Notes: a model not told the origin generated them from the sequence alone. DNA of 64,000 bases from an uncultured Christensenellaceae bacterium (GCA_944380355.1 CALWHJ010000003.1:116618-180617); one strand, 5' to 3'. Counted from the first letter of the stretch, positions 52,083-61,238 are shown. Numbers and translations: made by a program.

Positions 52083-53402
52083 TTAGTCTTTGTCGTTAAG
52101 ACAAGCGATACCGGGAAGTACTTTGCCTTCGAAGAGTTCCAAAGACGCACCGCCGCCCGTAGAGATGTGAGTCATCTTGTCTGCAAAACCGAGTTGTGCT
52201 ACTGCTGCCGCGCTGTCGCCGCCGCCGATGATGGTCGTTGCGCCCTCAGCCTCAGCCATAGCTTTAGCTACTGCTACAGTACCTTCTGCAAGAATAGGAT
52301 TTTCGAATACGCCCATAGGTCCGTTCCAGATAACGGTCTTTGCCTTCTTGACGGTGTCTGCAAAGAGCTTTCTGCTCTTGCTGCCGATATCGAGACCCAT
52401 CTTGTCTGCGGGAATCTTGTCTATATCGCATTCGCTTACTGCGATTTTAGCGTCGATAGGATTGGGGAATTCGTCTGCCACTACAGCGTCGACGGGAAGG
52501 AGAATTTTCTTGCCGAGCTTCTTAGCCTTCTCGAGCATTTCCTTGCAATAGTCAATCTTTTCGTCGTCTACGAGAGACTTGCCTACTTCATTGCCCAAAG
52601 CCTTTGCGAAAGTATACGACATACCGCCGCCGATAATCAAAGTGTCGCACTTGTTGAGAAGGTTGTCGATAACCTTGAGCTTGTCAGCTACCTTTGCACC
52701 GCCGAGAATGGCTACGAAAGGACGTACGGGATGCTCGAGGCTGTCAGCCATAACGCTGAGTTCCTTTTCGATAAGGAATCCGCAAACAGCGTCCTTGACA
52801 AAACCGTATTCTACGATACCTGCCGTAGATGCGTGGCTTCTGTGAGCCGTACCGAAAGCGTCGTTGACATATACGTCAGCGTACTCGCTCAAAGCCTTGC
52901 AGAAGTCCTTGTCGTTAGCCTCTTCCTCTGCGTGGAAACGCAAGTTCTCGAGAAGTACGCATTCGCCGTCTTTCAAAGCCGCAACTTTTGCCTTAGCGTC
53001 CTCGCCGATTACGTCCTTGGCAAACGTAACCTTACCTCCGAGCAACTCGTTGAGTCTGTCGGCAACGGGCTTGAGAGTGAGTTTTACGGGGTCATTCTTA
53101 AGGGCTTTTTCGATAGCCTGTTTTTTAGCTTCTTCCTGCTGGTCAGCGGGGAGAGCTTCGATAGCCTTCTTTTCCTTCTTGGTCAAGCCTACTTTAGCAC
53201 TGAAAATGCTGTGAGGTTTGCCCATATGCGAACACAAAATAACTTTTGCGCCCTCGTTCATAAGATACTTGATAGTGGGAAGCGCGCCCTGAATACGGTT
53301 TTCGTCGGTGATAACGCCGTCCTTCATAGGTACGTTAAAGTCCACTCTTACAAGGCACTTCTTGCCCTTGACGTTTACGTCTTTGATTGACTTCTTATTC
53401 AT
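52083..53402 (-). CDS. pgk: Phosphoglycerate kinase
   Basis: 439 residues against a usual ~395. '[14 protein letters not shown]', 'CSHMGKPHS', '[13 protein letters not shown]', '[11 protein letters not shown]' and '[11 protein letters not shown]' are PGK signatures. The extra ~40 residues form a Lys/Glu/Ala helical insertion right after the substrate loop ('[20 protein letters not shown]'), a variant I recall from some Clostridia. Start at 53402 with AGGAGA. Confidence 0.96.
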   Translation of the reverse strand: MNKKSIKDVNVKGKKCLVRVDFNVPMKDGVITDENRIQGALPTIKYLMNEGAKVILCSHMGKPHSIFSAKVGLTKKEKKAIEALPADQQEEAKKQAIEKALKNDPVKLTLKPVADRLNELLGGKVTFAKDVIGEDAKAKVAALKDGECVLLENLRFHAEEEANDKDFCKALSEYADVYVNDAFGTAHRSHASTAGIVEYGFVKDAVCGFLIEKELSVMADSLEHPVRPFVAILGGAKVADKLKVIDNLLNKCDTLIIGGGMSYTFAKALGNEVGKSLVDDEKIDYCKEMLEKAKKLGKKILLPVDAVVADEFPNPIDAKIAVSECDIDKIPADKMGLDIGSKSRKLFADTVKKAKTVIWNGPMGVFENPILAEGTVAVAKAMAEAEGATTIIGGGDSAAAVAQLGFADKMTHISTGGGASLELFEGKVLPGIACLNDKD

Positions 53403-53438
53403 AACAAGTCTCCTTATTAGTAATATTTTTACGCACAT

Positions 53439-53468
53439 ATTATAGCACTAAGCAAAAAGTTTTGTAAA
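53439..53468 (-). promoter_or_regulatory. pgk-tpiA promoter
   Basis: Minus strand: -35 TTTACA (53463-53468), 18-bp spacer, -10 TATAAT (53439-53444). Confidence 0.7.
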
Positions 53469-53598
53469 GGATAATTGTCAGGTTTTTAACAGATTGACCA
53501 TAATTAAACGCGAATTTTGCAATTTTTTTGCATTCCGCAAGACGCTCGGGACTCAGTCTGCGACTTAAAAAGCTATATTAAAGAATATAAATGAGTAT

Positions 53599-53635
53599 AT
53601 TTATACATTTTACCCAAGACTTAAAATGTATAAAT
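53599..53635. repeat. 37-bp palindromic repeat, copy 2
   Basis: Arms ATTTATACATTTTA / TAAAATGTATAAAT, loop CCCAAGACT identical to copy 1. One arm position differs from copy 1 (A to T) with the matching change in the other arm. Confidence 0.9.
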
Positions 53636-53728
53636 AGCAAAAAAGCGGCGGTTTCCCGTCGCTTGTAACCTTTGAGTTTATCTCAAAGCCGAATATTTTC
53701 GGCTTACTGCCCGATTACGGACAAAAGG

Positions 53729-54538
53729 TTATTTATTCTCTTCTTCAGAGTTTCGAGAAGTGTTTTCCCCGCCGTTTTGCTCGGTATCAAGCCCGTCTTT
53801 AACTTTCTCCGACTCTTCTTTAACGTCGGATTGAGTTTTTTCGCCGCTGCCCTCCGTCGTATTAACGCTATCCGACGTGCTTTGGGCGCGCAATACTTCG
53901 CAGTGAAGTTTTCTCAAATGGCTTCTGTCCGCGTCGCATACGGCTATAAATTCGCCGTTGTATTCCTCTATATGCATACTTGCGCCGCATCCCTCTATGT
54001 CGCATTTTGCGTCGAGCGTAAGCTCATAACACTTGCCGTCGATATTCATTACGGGAGGCTTGCCGTAAGAAAGCTTTTTAACAGCAAAATTGCTCTTTGA
54101 CATTGCCTTTAGCATTCTCACCCTGTATGAGTAATCTATCGTATATCCGCCCGCTACGGCACAGCCCAGAAAAAGTATTAATATAAGCATTACGCGCAAA
54201 GTATCGTTGAAATTCAGTTTTCCTATAACGTAAATGCCCGCTACGCATACTGCAATACCGAGAATGGACAACACAAGAAACAATACTGATTTATTTAAAA
54301 TCTTCTTTATCTCTCCTATAGGCTTTGCCGTAACCTCGCCCATATCGTAATCGGCGATATTTTCCACGTCTTCAGCCTGTAGGCTCGCTTTGGACATAAG
54401 ATATATTCTCTCTCTTTCTCTTGCCTGACGGCGTTCGAAAAAAGAAAGTCTTTTCTTTTCGCTCTCTAGCTGCGCTCCGCATTTTTCGCAGAAAGTCGCG
54501 CCTTCTTTATTTTCGTGCTGACAGTTGGGACACTGCAT
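53729..54538 (-). CDS. Zinc-ribbon membrane protein, function unknown
   Basis: 269 residues. Zinc ribbon at the very N-terminus (CPNC, CEKC), a basic linker, two membrane helices (about 90-135), a small domain with 'CDIEGCGASMHIEEYNGEFIAVC', and a long acidic disordered tail. The start at 54538 follows GGAGAA. One bp after the stop of the upstream membrane protein gene, so the two form an operon. A small stem (AGCCGAA/TTCGGCT, 53686-53704) lies just downstream. Confidence 0.7.
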   Translation of the reverse strand: MQCPNCQHENKEGATFCEKCGAQLESEKKRLSFFERRQARERERIYLMSKASLQAEDVENIADYDMGEVTAKPIGEIKKILNKSVLFLVLSILGIAVCVAGIYVIGKLNFNDTLRVMLILILFLGCAVAGGYTIDYSYRVRMLKAMSKSNFAVKKLSYGKPPVMNIDGKCYELTLDAKCDIEGCGASMHIEEYNGEFIAVCDADRSHLRKLHCEVLRAQSTSDSVNTTEGSGEKTQSDVKEESEKVKDGLDTEQNGGENTSRNSEEENK

Positions 54539-54539
54539 A

Positions 54540-55301
54540 TCAATTCTCCTTTGCAACGGCTACTTCTCTGTACTGCTTATTTATCTTGCCGATTTTTACA
54601 CGCTGAATAATATAAACCGTCATAAGCGTAATGCCTGCGAAAAGCAGGAAATAACTGCCTATATGCGGCTGTAATTGTCCTTTATCCGCGGCGCCCGCGC
54701 CCACTATAACGAAGAATATCCACTGCGCTACGCTCAACGCACTCAACAGCGCAAAGAAAATCGCAAGTATAACAGAGTCCTTTCCCTTGCTTCTGTATAC
54801 GGATACTGTAGCTATGTTGATTATATAAACGGCAAAAAGCGCGATTGCCAGCGCAAAAGCTACGTAATAAGCCCTGTCAAGCTCCGCCACTTCGTCATCG
54901 CTGACAAAACTGCGGAATACTTCATCGACTGCAGAACTCTCTATACCGCTGTTATTGTTGGCGGCAATGTAGCCAACGCTATCCTCATATCCGCCCGCAA
55001 GCGCAGTCAGAAAATCCAAAAAGGACATAGACGTCACCATAGTAAAGTCTTCGTCGGCACTCTCGTCCAACTCTCCCGCCGCGTCACCTATTATATCCTT
55101 AAGCGAGCGCGTAAAACTCATACTGAATACGGGCAACAGCAAAATACATAAGAATACTACGCTCATTACCACGGCAAGCGTGATATTGAACTTCTTTACC
55201 CACGCAGCTTTCTGCCTGTCGAGAGCGGCATTGAATTCGATGTTTTCTCTGTCCTTCGCCGTCAAAGCGGAAGGATTTTTCTTTTTTGACCTCTTAGACA
55301 T
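54540..55301 (-). CDS. Membrane protein, four helices, function unknown
   Basis: 253 residues. Basic N-terminus (SKRSKKKN), first helix near 38-65, an extracellular acidic loop (about 65-140), then three more helices. No family recognised. The helix-loop-helices plan is like the 47221-49110 protein without the zinc ribbons; here the zinc ribbon is on the next gene instead, so the pair may be the split version of that plan (inference). The start at 55301 follows GAGGGAAG. Confidence 0.65.
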   Translation of the reverse strand: MSKRSKKKNPSALTAKDRENIEFNAALDRQKAAWVKKFNITLAVVMSVVFLCILLLPVFSMSFTRSLKDIIGDAAGELDESADEDFTMVTSMSFLDFLTALAGGYEDSVGYIAANNNSGIESSAVDEVFRSFVSDDEVAELDRAYYVAFALAIALFAVYIINIATVSVYRSKGKDSVILAIFFALLSALSVAQWIFFVIVGAGAADKGQLQPHIGSYFLLFAGITLMTVYIIQRVKIGKINKQYREVAVAKEN

Positions 55302-55431
55302 AACTTCCCTCAAAAGTTTTCTTTTTATATTCTACACTATTTTGCGTCTTATCGCAAGGTATGTATAAAACTTTGCAAAAAATATACACTATAGTTGCTA
55401 ATCAATAGCAAAACTAAAAAAGGAGAATAGT

Positions 55432-55680
55432 ATGATTACCGTAATTGCACTCATTCTTGTAACAATCGGTGCGCTCAACTGGCTCGCGGTAGGTATCTTC
55501 GACTTCAACGTAGTCAACTGGATGTTTACCCCTAACGCTTACGTAGGCGCGAGAATTGTTTATGCAATCGTAGGTATCGCAGGCATATGGCTTATCGCAT
55601 ACCTTATCTACAACAAGTTTTCTCCCAAGCGTATCCACGCAGTAGAGGAAATGAATTCGCACAAGCATACCGAAGAGTAA
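55432..55680 (+). CDS. DUF378 small membrane protein
   Basis: 82 residues with two membrane helices. 'TIGALNWLAVGIFDFNVVNW' and 'ARIVYAIVGIAGIW' are the DUF378 (YuzA) signature. Function unknown. Strong AAAGGAGAA ribosome site. Confidence 0.9.
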   Translation: MITVIALILVTIGALNWLAVGIFDFNVVNWMFTPNAYVGARIVYAIVGIAGIWLIAYLIYNKFSPKRIHAVEEMNSHKHTEE

Positions 55681-55691
55681 TGTGTGAAAAT

Positions 55692-55722
55692 AAAAAAGAC
55701 CGCTCATACCGCGGTCTTTTTT
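55692..55722. terminator. Bidirectional terminator
   Basis: AAAAAAGACCGC / GCGGTCTTTTTT perfect stem with a 7-nt loop between the convergent DUF378 and FTR-like genes. Confidence 0.88.
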
Positions 55723-55728
55723 ATCTAA

Positions 55729-55926
55729 TTAGTCCTTGCTCTTATAATAAAGCATACAATGACAATATCCCTCGAAATTCGGGTCGGCAATCTGCTCCCT
55801 GAATTCCTTGCAAATACACTTGTTGTCTTCTGTCTTTTCCACGCGGCAAGGACAATATCCTCCGCGCGCTTTCAATCCTTCTTGAATTGCTTTGACTACT
55901 TCCTTGTCTTCGTTGAGTCTTACCAT
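55729..55926 (-). CDS. Ferredoxin-thioredoxin reductase catalytic-like protein
   Basis: 65 residues. 'GGYCPCRVEK', 'CICKEFREQI' and 'GYCHCMLYYK' are the Fe-S/disulfide cysteines of the FTR beta-like family. Stand-alone short versions occur in anaerobes, probably in thiol redox or Fe-S handling. The ribosome site lies in the sequence aGGCaatt ahead of the ATG and is weak. Confidence 0.85.
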   Translation of the reverse strand: MVRLNEDKEVVKAIQEGLKARGGYCPCRVEKTEDNKCICKEFREQIADPNFEGYCHCMLYYKSKD

Positions 55927-55988
55927 AATTGCCTCCGTAAGAGCCTGTTGCTCTATATATTATATTGTACCCTTACGGCAAATTATAG

Positions 55989-57371
55989 TCAAGAATGAGC
56001 AAAACTTTTACGTTTGACGGTGACTAAGTTACCTACTTTCTCTTTGCGAAGATTTCTGTTGATGAGTATATAGTAGCTCGTCAAAAGGAATATATCCGCG
56101 CCTATCCAAGCACACTGGTTGGACAAACATATACCCATATATCCGAAAATATGCGCCAACAAAAGCGATGCGAATATTCTCATCGAAAGCTCCGTCAAAC
56201 CCGCAAACATCGTCAGCGCGCTGTGTCCCATACCCTGCAAAGCGTTTCGGTATACGTAAATTACGGCAAGACAGATATAGAATATACCCTGCCACATCAA
56301 AAACTTCTTTGACAGCGCAAGCATCTCGGCATCTGCGTTTTCCACGAAAAGTCCAGTCATCAAATCAGACCCGAAATATACTGCTAATCCGCACAGTACG
56401 GCGAGCGCTACGCTAACCGTCATCGCTTGGTCGACGCCCTTTTTGATTCTGTCATATCTCAATGCACCGTAATTCTGTCCCACGTAAGTAGCAATTGCCG
56501 CACCCATAGCTACGAGCGACTGAGTGACAAGAGTATCTATCTTTGTAGCAGCCGTATATGCGCTTACGTATCTCGTACCTAGTACGTTGACCGCACTCTG
56601 CTGTACCATTATGCCGATAGCGATAATTGAATACTGAAGTGCCATAGGAAGTCCGATTGCAAGATGCTGATAACAAAATCTCCACGAAGTCTTGAAATGC
56701 TCCTTTTTGATTTTGAGAATATCGTACTTCTTGAACATATATATAAGGCAAGCTATAGCCGAAAGAAGCTGCGAAAGTACGGTTGCCCAGCCTGCGCCCG
56801 CAACGCCCATTTTGAATACGACGATAAACAACAAGTCAACGCCTACGTTGATTACCGATGCCATAATAAGGAACAGAAGAGGAACTTTACTGTCGCCCAA
56901 AGCTCTGAGTATGCTCGAAACCATATTATAGAATACGGTAGCGAAAAGTCCTGCGTAAATTATGACGATATAATCGTAGGAATACTGTATAACCTCGTCA
57001 GGCGTCTTCATAAGTTTGAGAAGAGGCATAGTCGTAAACACGCTTATTAACGTCAGGATAACCGTCAGTACCGCACACAGCATAAACGAAGTAGCAACGC
57101 TTCTTTTTACGTTGTACTCGTCGTGGCTTCCGAAATACTGACTTGTCTTGACGGAAAAGCCGGCGGTCATACCCTGTACAAAACCAATGACGAGGAAGGA
57201 AATCGCACTGGTTGCGCCTACACCTGCAAGCGCAGCTTCACCCAACGTATTGCCGACGATAATCGTGTCGACCATACTGTAAAGCTGTTGGAATACGTTG
57301 CCTATAAATATCGGCAACGCAAACTTCATAATCTGTTTGAGCGGTTTTCCGCTGGTCAAATCCTGTACCAT
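55989..57371 (-). CDS. MATE family efflux transporter
   Basis: 460 residues, twelve predicted helices in two related halves. 'ALPIFIGNVFQQLYSMVDTIIVGNTLGEAALAGVG' (start of this motif at about 16) is the classic MATE N-terminus. Exports cationic drugs or metabolites by Na+ or H+ antiport; substrate unknown. Single gene. Confidence 0.94.
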   Translation of the reverse strand: MVQDLTSGKPLKQIMKFALPIFIGNVFQQLYSMVDTIIVGNTLGEAALAGVGATSAISFLVIGFVQGMTAGFSVKTSQYFGSHDEYNVKRSVATSFMLCAVLTVILTLISVFTTMPLLKLMKTPDEVIQYSYDYIVIIYAGLFATVFYNMVSSILRALGDSKVPLLFLIMASVINVGVDLLFIVVFKMGVAGAGWATVLSQLLSAIACLIYMFKKYDILKIKKEHFKTSWRFCYQHLAIGLPMALQYSIIAIGIMVQQSAVNVLGTRYVSAYTAATKIDTLVTQSLVAMGAAIATYVGQNYGALRYDRIKKGVDQAMTVSVALAVLCGLAVYFGSDLMTGLFVENADAEMLALSKKFLMWQGIFYICLAVIYVYRNALQGMGHSALTMFAGLTELSMRIFASLLLAHIFGYMGICLSNQCAWIGADIFLLTSYYILINRNLRKEKVGNLVTVKRKSFAHS

Positions 57372-57823
57372 AGCTTTTTACTCTCTTTTGTAGTGTCGGT
57401 ATTATATTATATGCCTCATAAAATTCGCTTGTATTATACAACATCTGCAAAAAAAGTAAACTGTTTTGAACAGGTTTTTTCCCGCTTTTTTCAAGTGGAT
57501 TATTTATGATAAGTCTAGTGTGATATTTTAAACATTTTCCAAAAATATGCATATATATGATGTAATTATACTGGATATTTTCAATATTTTTTGACTATGT
57601 GGCAAATTTAACGATAAATATCCACCTTCTTAATGACGATAAACCGCTAAAATCTACACCGTTTTGTCCATAAAAATATTTTATAATGCAAAAACCGCCT
57701 TTTCTTTGTAAAATCTCATCGCGGAAAGTCGATAGCACAAAATTTTTATTTATTTCTATATTGCTTGCCGTAAATGCATGCTATAAGCAAGCTCGAATAC
57801 CATATATATATTATAATATAATA

Positions 57824-57860
57824 ATTTATACAATTTACATAAGGCTTAAATTGTATAAAT
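57824..57860. repeat. 37-bp palindromic repeat, copy 3
   Basis: Arms ATTTATACAATTTA / TAAATTGTATAAAT identical to copy 1; loop CATAAGGCT instead of CCCAAGACT, same length. Confidence 0.9.
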
Positions 57861-57950
57861 TAGACTATTCAACGCGTATGCGTATACGATATGCGCTCAT
57901 ACATACGCGCGTTTTGCGCGCAAGTGGAATTTATATCAGTTTGAAAACAG

Positions 57951-58007
57951 TACCGACAAAGGGTTATATTTGCTTCAGCTAATATATACCCTTTCGTCTG
58001 GTCGGTA
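57951..58007. repeat. Long imperfect hairpin 1 downstream of queH
   Basis: ACCGAC...AAAGGGT pairs with ACCCTTT...GTCGGT, enclosing an A/T inner stem. It starts with GTACCG-like sequence as does the 203-bp repeat further right, but the rest is different. Confidence 0.6.
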
Positions 58008-58129
58008 TAGAGCGAACCCGACATTTTGCCTTACGCTTTCGATACTTCGGAAGCGTAGGTATTTTGTCGAGGTGAGCGAAAGCGCCGCTATATTATCAAC
58101 TCCGTGCGACCGCGGAGAGTGGTGCAGAG

Positions 58130-58204
58130 TTTGTCTTTTCCAGACCGAGCGCGACAGGCGCATACTTTGCGTATGTAACTGAGCGCGAGCGTCGCAGACA
58201 AAGG
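58130..58204. repeat. Nested hairpin 2 downstream of queH
   Basis: Three nested stems around a short loop: TTTGTC/GACAAA outside, CGAC/GTCG, then GCATAC/GTATGT. Two further small stems (TACGCTT/AAGCGTA near 58031-58057 and CTCCG/CGGAG near 58100-58117) lie between hairpins 1 and 2. Confidence 0.55.
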
Positions 58205-58218
58205 CAAAATATGCGCCG

Positions 58219-58821
58219 CTATATGCGGTCGCTATATAGGCATCCGCAATACGTCTGCCTATATATACCGTACTCTCTGCAAATCTCTATCGACCTCAAA
58301 TATCCGCCCTTCTTTTTGAAGTCGTTGGGCAGGAATTTGACGGCACTTCCCTGTGCGATTGCATTGCCTATATTGTTCAATCTTTCGGCGTCTTTGTGCG
58401 GACTTATGGACAGCGTAGAACAATAGTATTCATAGCCGTTTGCCTCAGCATAATCGAAAGCCTTTTTCAAGCGGAGCGCATAGCATATCCCGCATCTTTC
58501 TCCGCCTTCGGGACAATGCTCTTTGCCTTTGACGGCGGATAAAAACTCGTCAGGATTATAATCGGGGCAAATTATTTTTATCTCGGGCGAAGTAAGCGAC
58601 ACAAGACGCACCAGTTCGTTGTAGCGTTTGTCAAACTCTTTTTTATCTGTAATGTTGGGATTATAGAAAAAAAGCGTAATGTCAAAATATTTTTTAAGAT
58701 ACTCTATGCAATAGCTGCTACAAGGCGCGCAACAGGCGTGCAAGAGCAATTTAGGTCTGTAATCCAACCCTGCTATCAGTTTATCGAGCATACACTGGTA
58801 ATTCTGTTTTTGTACGCCCAT
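58219..58821 (-). CDS. queH: Epoxyqueuosine reductase QueH
   Basis: 200 residues. 'LLLHACCAPCSSYCIEYL', 'HCPEGGERCGICYALRL' and 'QTYCGCLYS' hold the conserved cysteines of QueH (former DUF208), which reduces epoxyqueuosine to queuosine in tRNA using an Fe-S cluster. The start overlaps the upstream stop by one base (TGATG), so it is coupled to the Fe-ADH-like genes. Other queuosine genes are not in the window. Confidence 0.93.
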   Translation of the reverse strand: MGVQKQNYQCMLDKLIAGLDYRPKLLLHACCAPCSSYCIEYLKKYFDITLFFYNPNITDKKEFDKRYNELVRLVSLTSPEIKIICPDYNPDEFLSAVKGKEHCPEGGERCGICYALRLKKAFDYAEANGYEYYCSTLSISPHKDAERLNNIGNAIAQGSAVKFLPNDFKKKGGYLRSIEICREYGIYRQTYCGCLYSDRI

Positions 58822-59999
58822 CAGAACGCATCCTCCAAAAGCTGAGTGATAAAACTGAACGTATACTCTTTGCCCTTGTCTTTTTTATGAAGTGCGATAA
58901 TTCCCGAAGCTATGTCCGTAAAGTCGCTCTGACTTACGCCCATATCTCTGAGTTTATCTACATATTTGACGTACTTTTTGGTACGCGCATAATATCCTTT
59001 TACCGAATCTCTGATTATTTGTTTACTCTTCTCCTCTCCTTGTCCCACCTCGAGATAATCGTTGTCTCCTATAAGAGTAAGAAAAGTATTTATATCCAGA
59101 CTTTCAGGCCATTTATGCTTGTTGACGTAACTGAGAAAAAGTATGCAGAATACGTTGCGGTAACTTATGCGGTATCTGTCGCTTATGCTGTCGGTCAATT
59201 CTCCGAGAATGTCGCGAGGCGACTGCCCGTACGCATAGCCCGCCAAGACAGTAGCAAGTAAAATTTTGAATCGGTATTGTTTTGAAGCATTGTACAATAT
59301 GCTTTTCTTTAAATTTTCAGTGAGCAGATTTATAGCCGTCACCGCATAAACCTTGGAAAGCGGTCTCACCTCGTCATTGCGCGCAAGGCTCATAACAGCC
59401 ATCGCAAGCGCATAAAGTCCTGATGCCGCAACGGTTTTTGCGGGCATTGTATCCGTCATCAAAGGGTCAAGCACTATCAGGTTGGTCTGCGCAAAAGGCG
59501 TGTTGAATTCAAAAATCTCGTTGTTGTCGGTATCGTAAATCCTGACATAATTGCTTGCTTCGAATCCCGTGGAAAGGTTGGTAGGCACGACGATAAGGGG
59601 AATATGTTGGGCAGATATGTTGTTGACGCTGCAAGTACGGTAATTTGACATAAACGATATATCGTCCTTGAGCATTATTTTGACGGCTTTTGCCACCGCT
59701 ACCGCGCTCTTTCTGCCCGCCACAAATATGGAATCGCATTCTTTGGACTTGTAGGCTCTGAGTGCTCTTTCGCAGTCCGCCACAGTAGCTATATCTCCTA
59801 TACGTCTGAATGTCTCGACAATATTTAGCTCTCTGTCGAATTGTCGTAGCATATCGGATACCTGTCCTACTCTGTCGCTGATTTCGTCGCATATAAGCAT
59901 AATACGCCTACACCCTAAATTTACGATTTCTGTAATAGACTTTCTCAGCGACTTGTCACCGACAAGAAACTTGATATCACTCTCAAAATTGTATTCCAT
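58821..59999 (-). CDS. Iron-alcohol-dehydrogenase-like protein lacking metal ligands
   Basis: 392 residues. The dehydroquinate-synthase/Fe-ADH fold is readable: 'FVAGRKSAVAVAKAVK' stands where GGGSxxDxAK should be, 'VPTNLSTGFEASNY' where PTTxGTGSE should be, and 'VLDPLMTDTMPAKTVAASGLYALAMAV' (in part) where DPxLTxxxPxxxxxxTGMDALTHAIE should be. The ligand Asp and first His of the last motif are Tyr and Ala, and no HxxxH follows. So iron-dependent activity is unlikely; it may be a pseudoenzyme. Start has GAGGAG. 12 bp after a similar, longer paralogue. Confidence 0.75.
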   Translation of the reverse strand: MEYNFESDIKFLVGDKSLRKSITEIVNLGCRRIMLICDEISDRVGQVSDMLRQFDRELNIVETFRRIGDIATVADCERALRAYKSKECDSIFVAGRKSAVAVAKAVKIMLKDDISFMSNYRTCSVNNISAQHIPLIVVPTNLSTGFEASNYVRIYDTDNNEIFEFNTPFAQTNLIVLDPLMTDTMPAKTVAASGLYALAMAVMSLARNDEVRPLSKVYAVTAINLLTENLKKSILYNASKQYRFKILLATVLAGYAYGQSPRDILGELTDSISDRYRISYRNVFCILFLSYVNKHKWPESLDINTFLTLIGDNDYLEVGQGEEKSKQIIRDSVKGYYARTKKYVKYVDKLRDMGVSQSDFTDIASGIIALHKKDKGKEYTFSFITQLLEDAF

Positions 60000-60011
60000 A
60001 TACTCCTCTGA

Positions 60012-61238
60012 TTAAAGTGCCATTTTGAAGTTGACAACATTGAATTTTTTAGGATTGTTGAGAAGGTGTACATTGTATGCCATATGGTTGAGTACGGCTT
60101 GCTTTTCTTCCTCGTCAAGCTCCTTCTCTTTAGCAGGCTTTATATACTTATTTTCGAGTGTTTCAATAAACTCGAATACTTGCCGAGCAAATTCGTAATG
60201 TCTTTCGTCCTTGGGCGCGGAAGTATATGCATCCCAGCCTGTAAATGCTAAAAGACATTGAGCGTATTTTTGTTTGCACGCGTCGAGATTGTATTTGACG
60301 GCTATGCGAATAGCTCTTGGCAATACTTTGCAATACTCCGTCTTCAGCACGTCGCTGAGTGCCTGCGCCGTACAGTGTATTAGTCCTAAGCCGCAACTGT
60401 CCGTTCCTTTAGACAAATACGCGCTTACCATTTCCAGCCTTACCGCCTTACTCTCATTCGGAGATTCAAGCATGCTCAGTGCAGTAGACTTAAGCTCAAT
60501 GAGCGCAACCCTGCAAAATCCCTCGCTGATAGACGCGGGAGTTTTTCCCGTAACCTCTTCAATCATACGCGATATCAAATCCGTTGCCGCAAAATTAGTG
60601 GAGTTTTTGCTTGTAAATCCGTCGATTGCGCGCGCGAGAATTTCCAGTACGCTGTAAGCTATGAGTTTTTTGTCCATACGTGCAAAGTTTTCGCTGTCAA
60701 CGATACAATAGTCGGGAAGCAGAATATTGTTGATTATATTGCGGCTGACGCCTTTTTTTTCGTCATATACAATTGCCGTTGCGTTGGTCTCGTTGCCTAT
60801 ACCGAATTTTGAAGGCACGGTTATTAACGGAACGCGTATTGCCTGTCTGACCGCCGACTCGGGATTATAAAATCTCTCTATATCGTTGACTTGCGTGGAT
60901 ACGAGAAGTTTGAGTGCCTTTGCGTAGTCTATAAGTTTTCCGCTTCCGCACACTACTATAGAATCGCAGCTGTTGGACATATAAACAAAATACATATCCT
61001 TGAGCGCGCTCATATTATCCTCTACTCTGTTTTCGAGATATACCGCGCTTACTTTAAGACTGCCGTGCCTTTCGATTGACTTTTTGACCTTGTCCACGTA
61101 TCCTTGCGAATGCAAAAAAGTATTGGCAACCAACAATACTCTCGATGCGTTAAGTCCGATGAGTATCGTAGGAAGTTCGGCAAGCACGTCCTTGCCGTCG
61201 ATTACCTTTGTGCCGTTGGAAAATTCGCTGTATTTCAT
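60012..61238 (-). CDS. Second iron-alcohol-dehydrogenase-like protein, degenerate active site
   Basis: 408 residues. Closer to true Fe-ADH than its neighbour: 'VVCGSGKLIDYAKALK' and 'VPSKFGIGNETNATAIVYD' keep the NAD-binding motifs fairly well. The metal region reads 'YSVLEILARAIDGF' in place of TGMDALTHAIE (Asp to Glu, His to Arg), and 'IHCTAQAL' has one His of HxxxH replaced by Gln. The C-terminal ~60 residues are an extra Lys/Glu-rich helix. The start at 61238 follows GAGGATG; an upstream codon has no site. First gene of the three-gene operon with queH. Confidence 0.75.
   Translation of the reverse strand: MKYSEFSNGTKVIDGKDVLAELPTILIGLNASRVLLVANTFLHSQGYVDKVKKSIERHGSLKVSAVYLENRVEDNMSALKDMYFVYMSNSCDSIVVCGSGKLIDYAKALKLLVSTQVNDIERFYNPESAVRQAIRVPLITVPSKFGIGNETNATAIVYDEKKGVSRNIINNILLPDYCIVDSENFARMDKKLIAYSVLEILARAIDGFTSKNSTNFAATDLISRMIEEVTGKTPASISEGFCRVALIELKSTALSMLESPNESKAVRLEMVSAYLSKGTDSCGLGLIHCTAQALSDVLKTEYCKVLPRAIRIAVKYNLDACKQKYAQCLLAFTGWDAYTSAPKDERHYEFARQVFEFIETLENKYIKPAKEKELDEEEKQAVLNHMAYNVHLLNNPKKFNVVNFKMAL

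Larger units (their letters stand above)
57372..58218. other. 850-bp intergenic region with palindromes and nested hairpins
   Basis: No convincing gene. The left part is very AT-rich and contains palindrome copy 3. The right part (57951-58207) is GC-richer and packed with inverted repeats listed separately. Confidence 0.6.

Noticed and set aside
57970..58182. 70-codon reading frame in the hairpin-rich region after the MATE gene
   Set aside because: It crosses several perfect stems, lacks a ribosome site and has no recognisable product.
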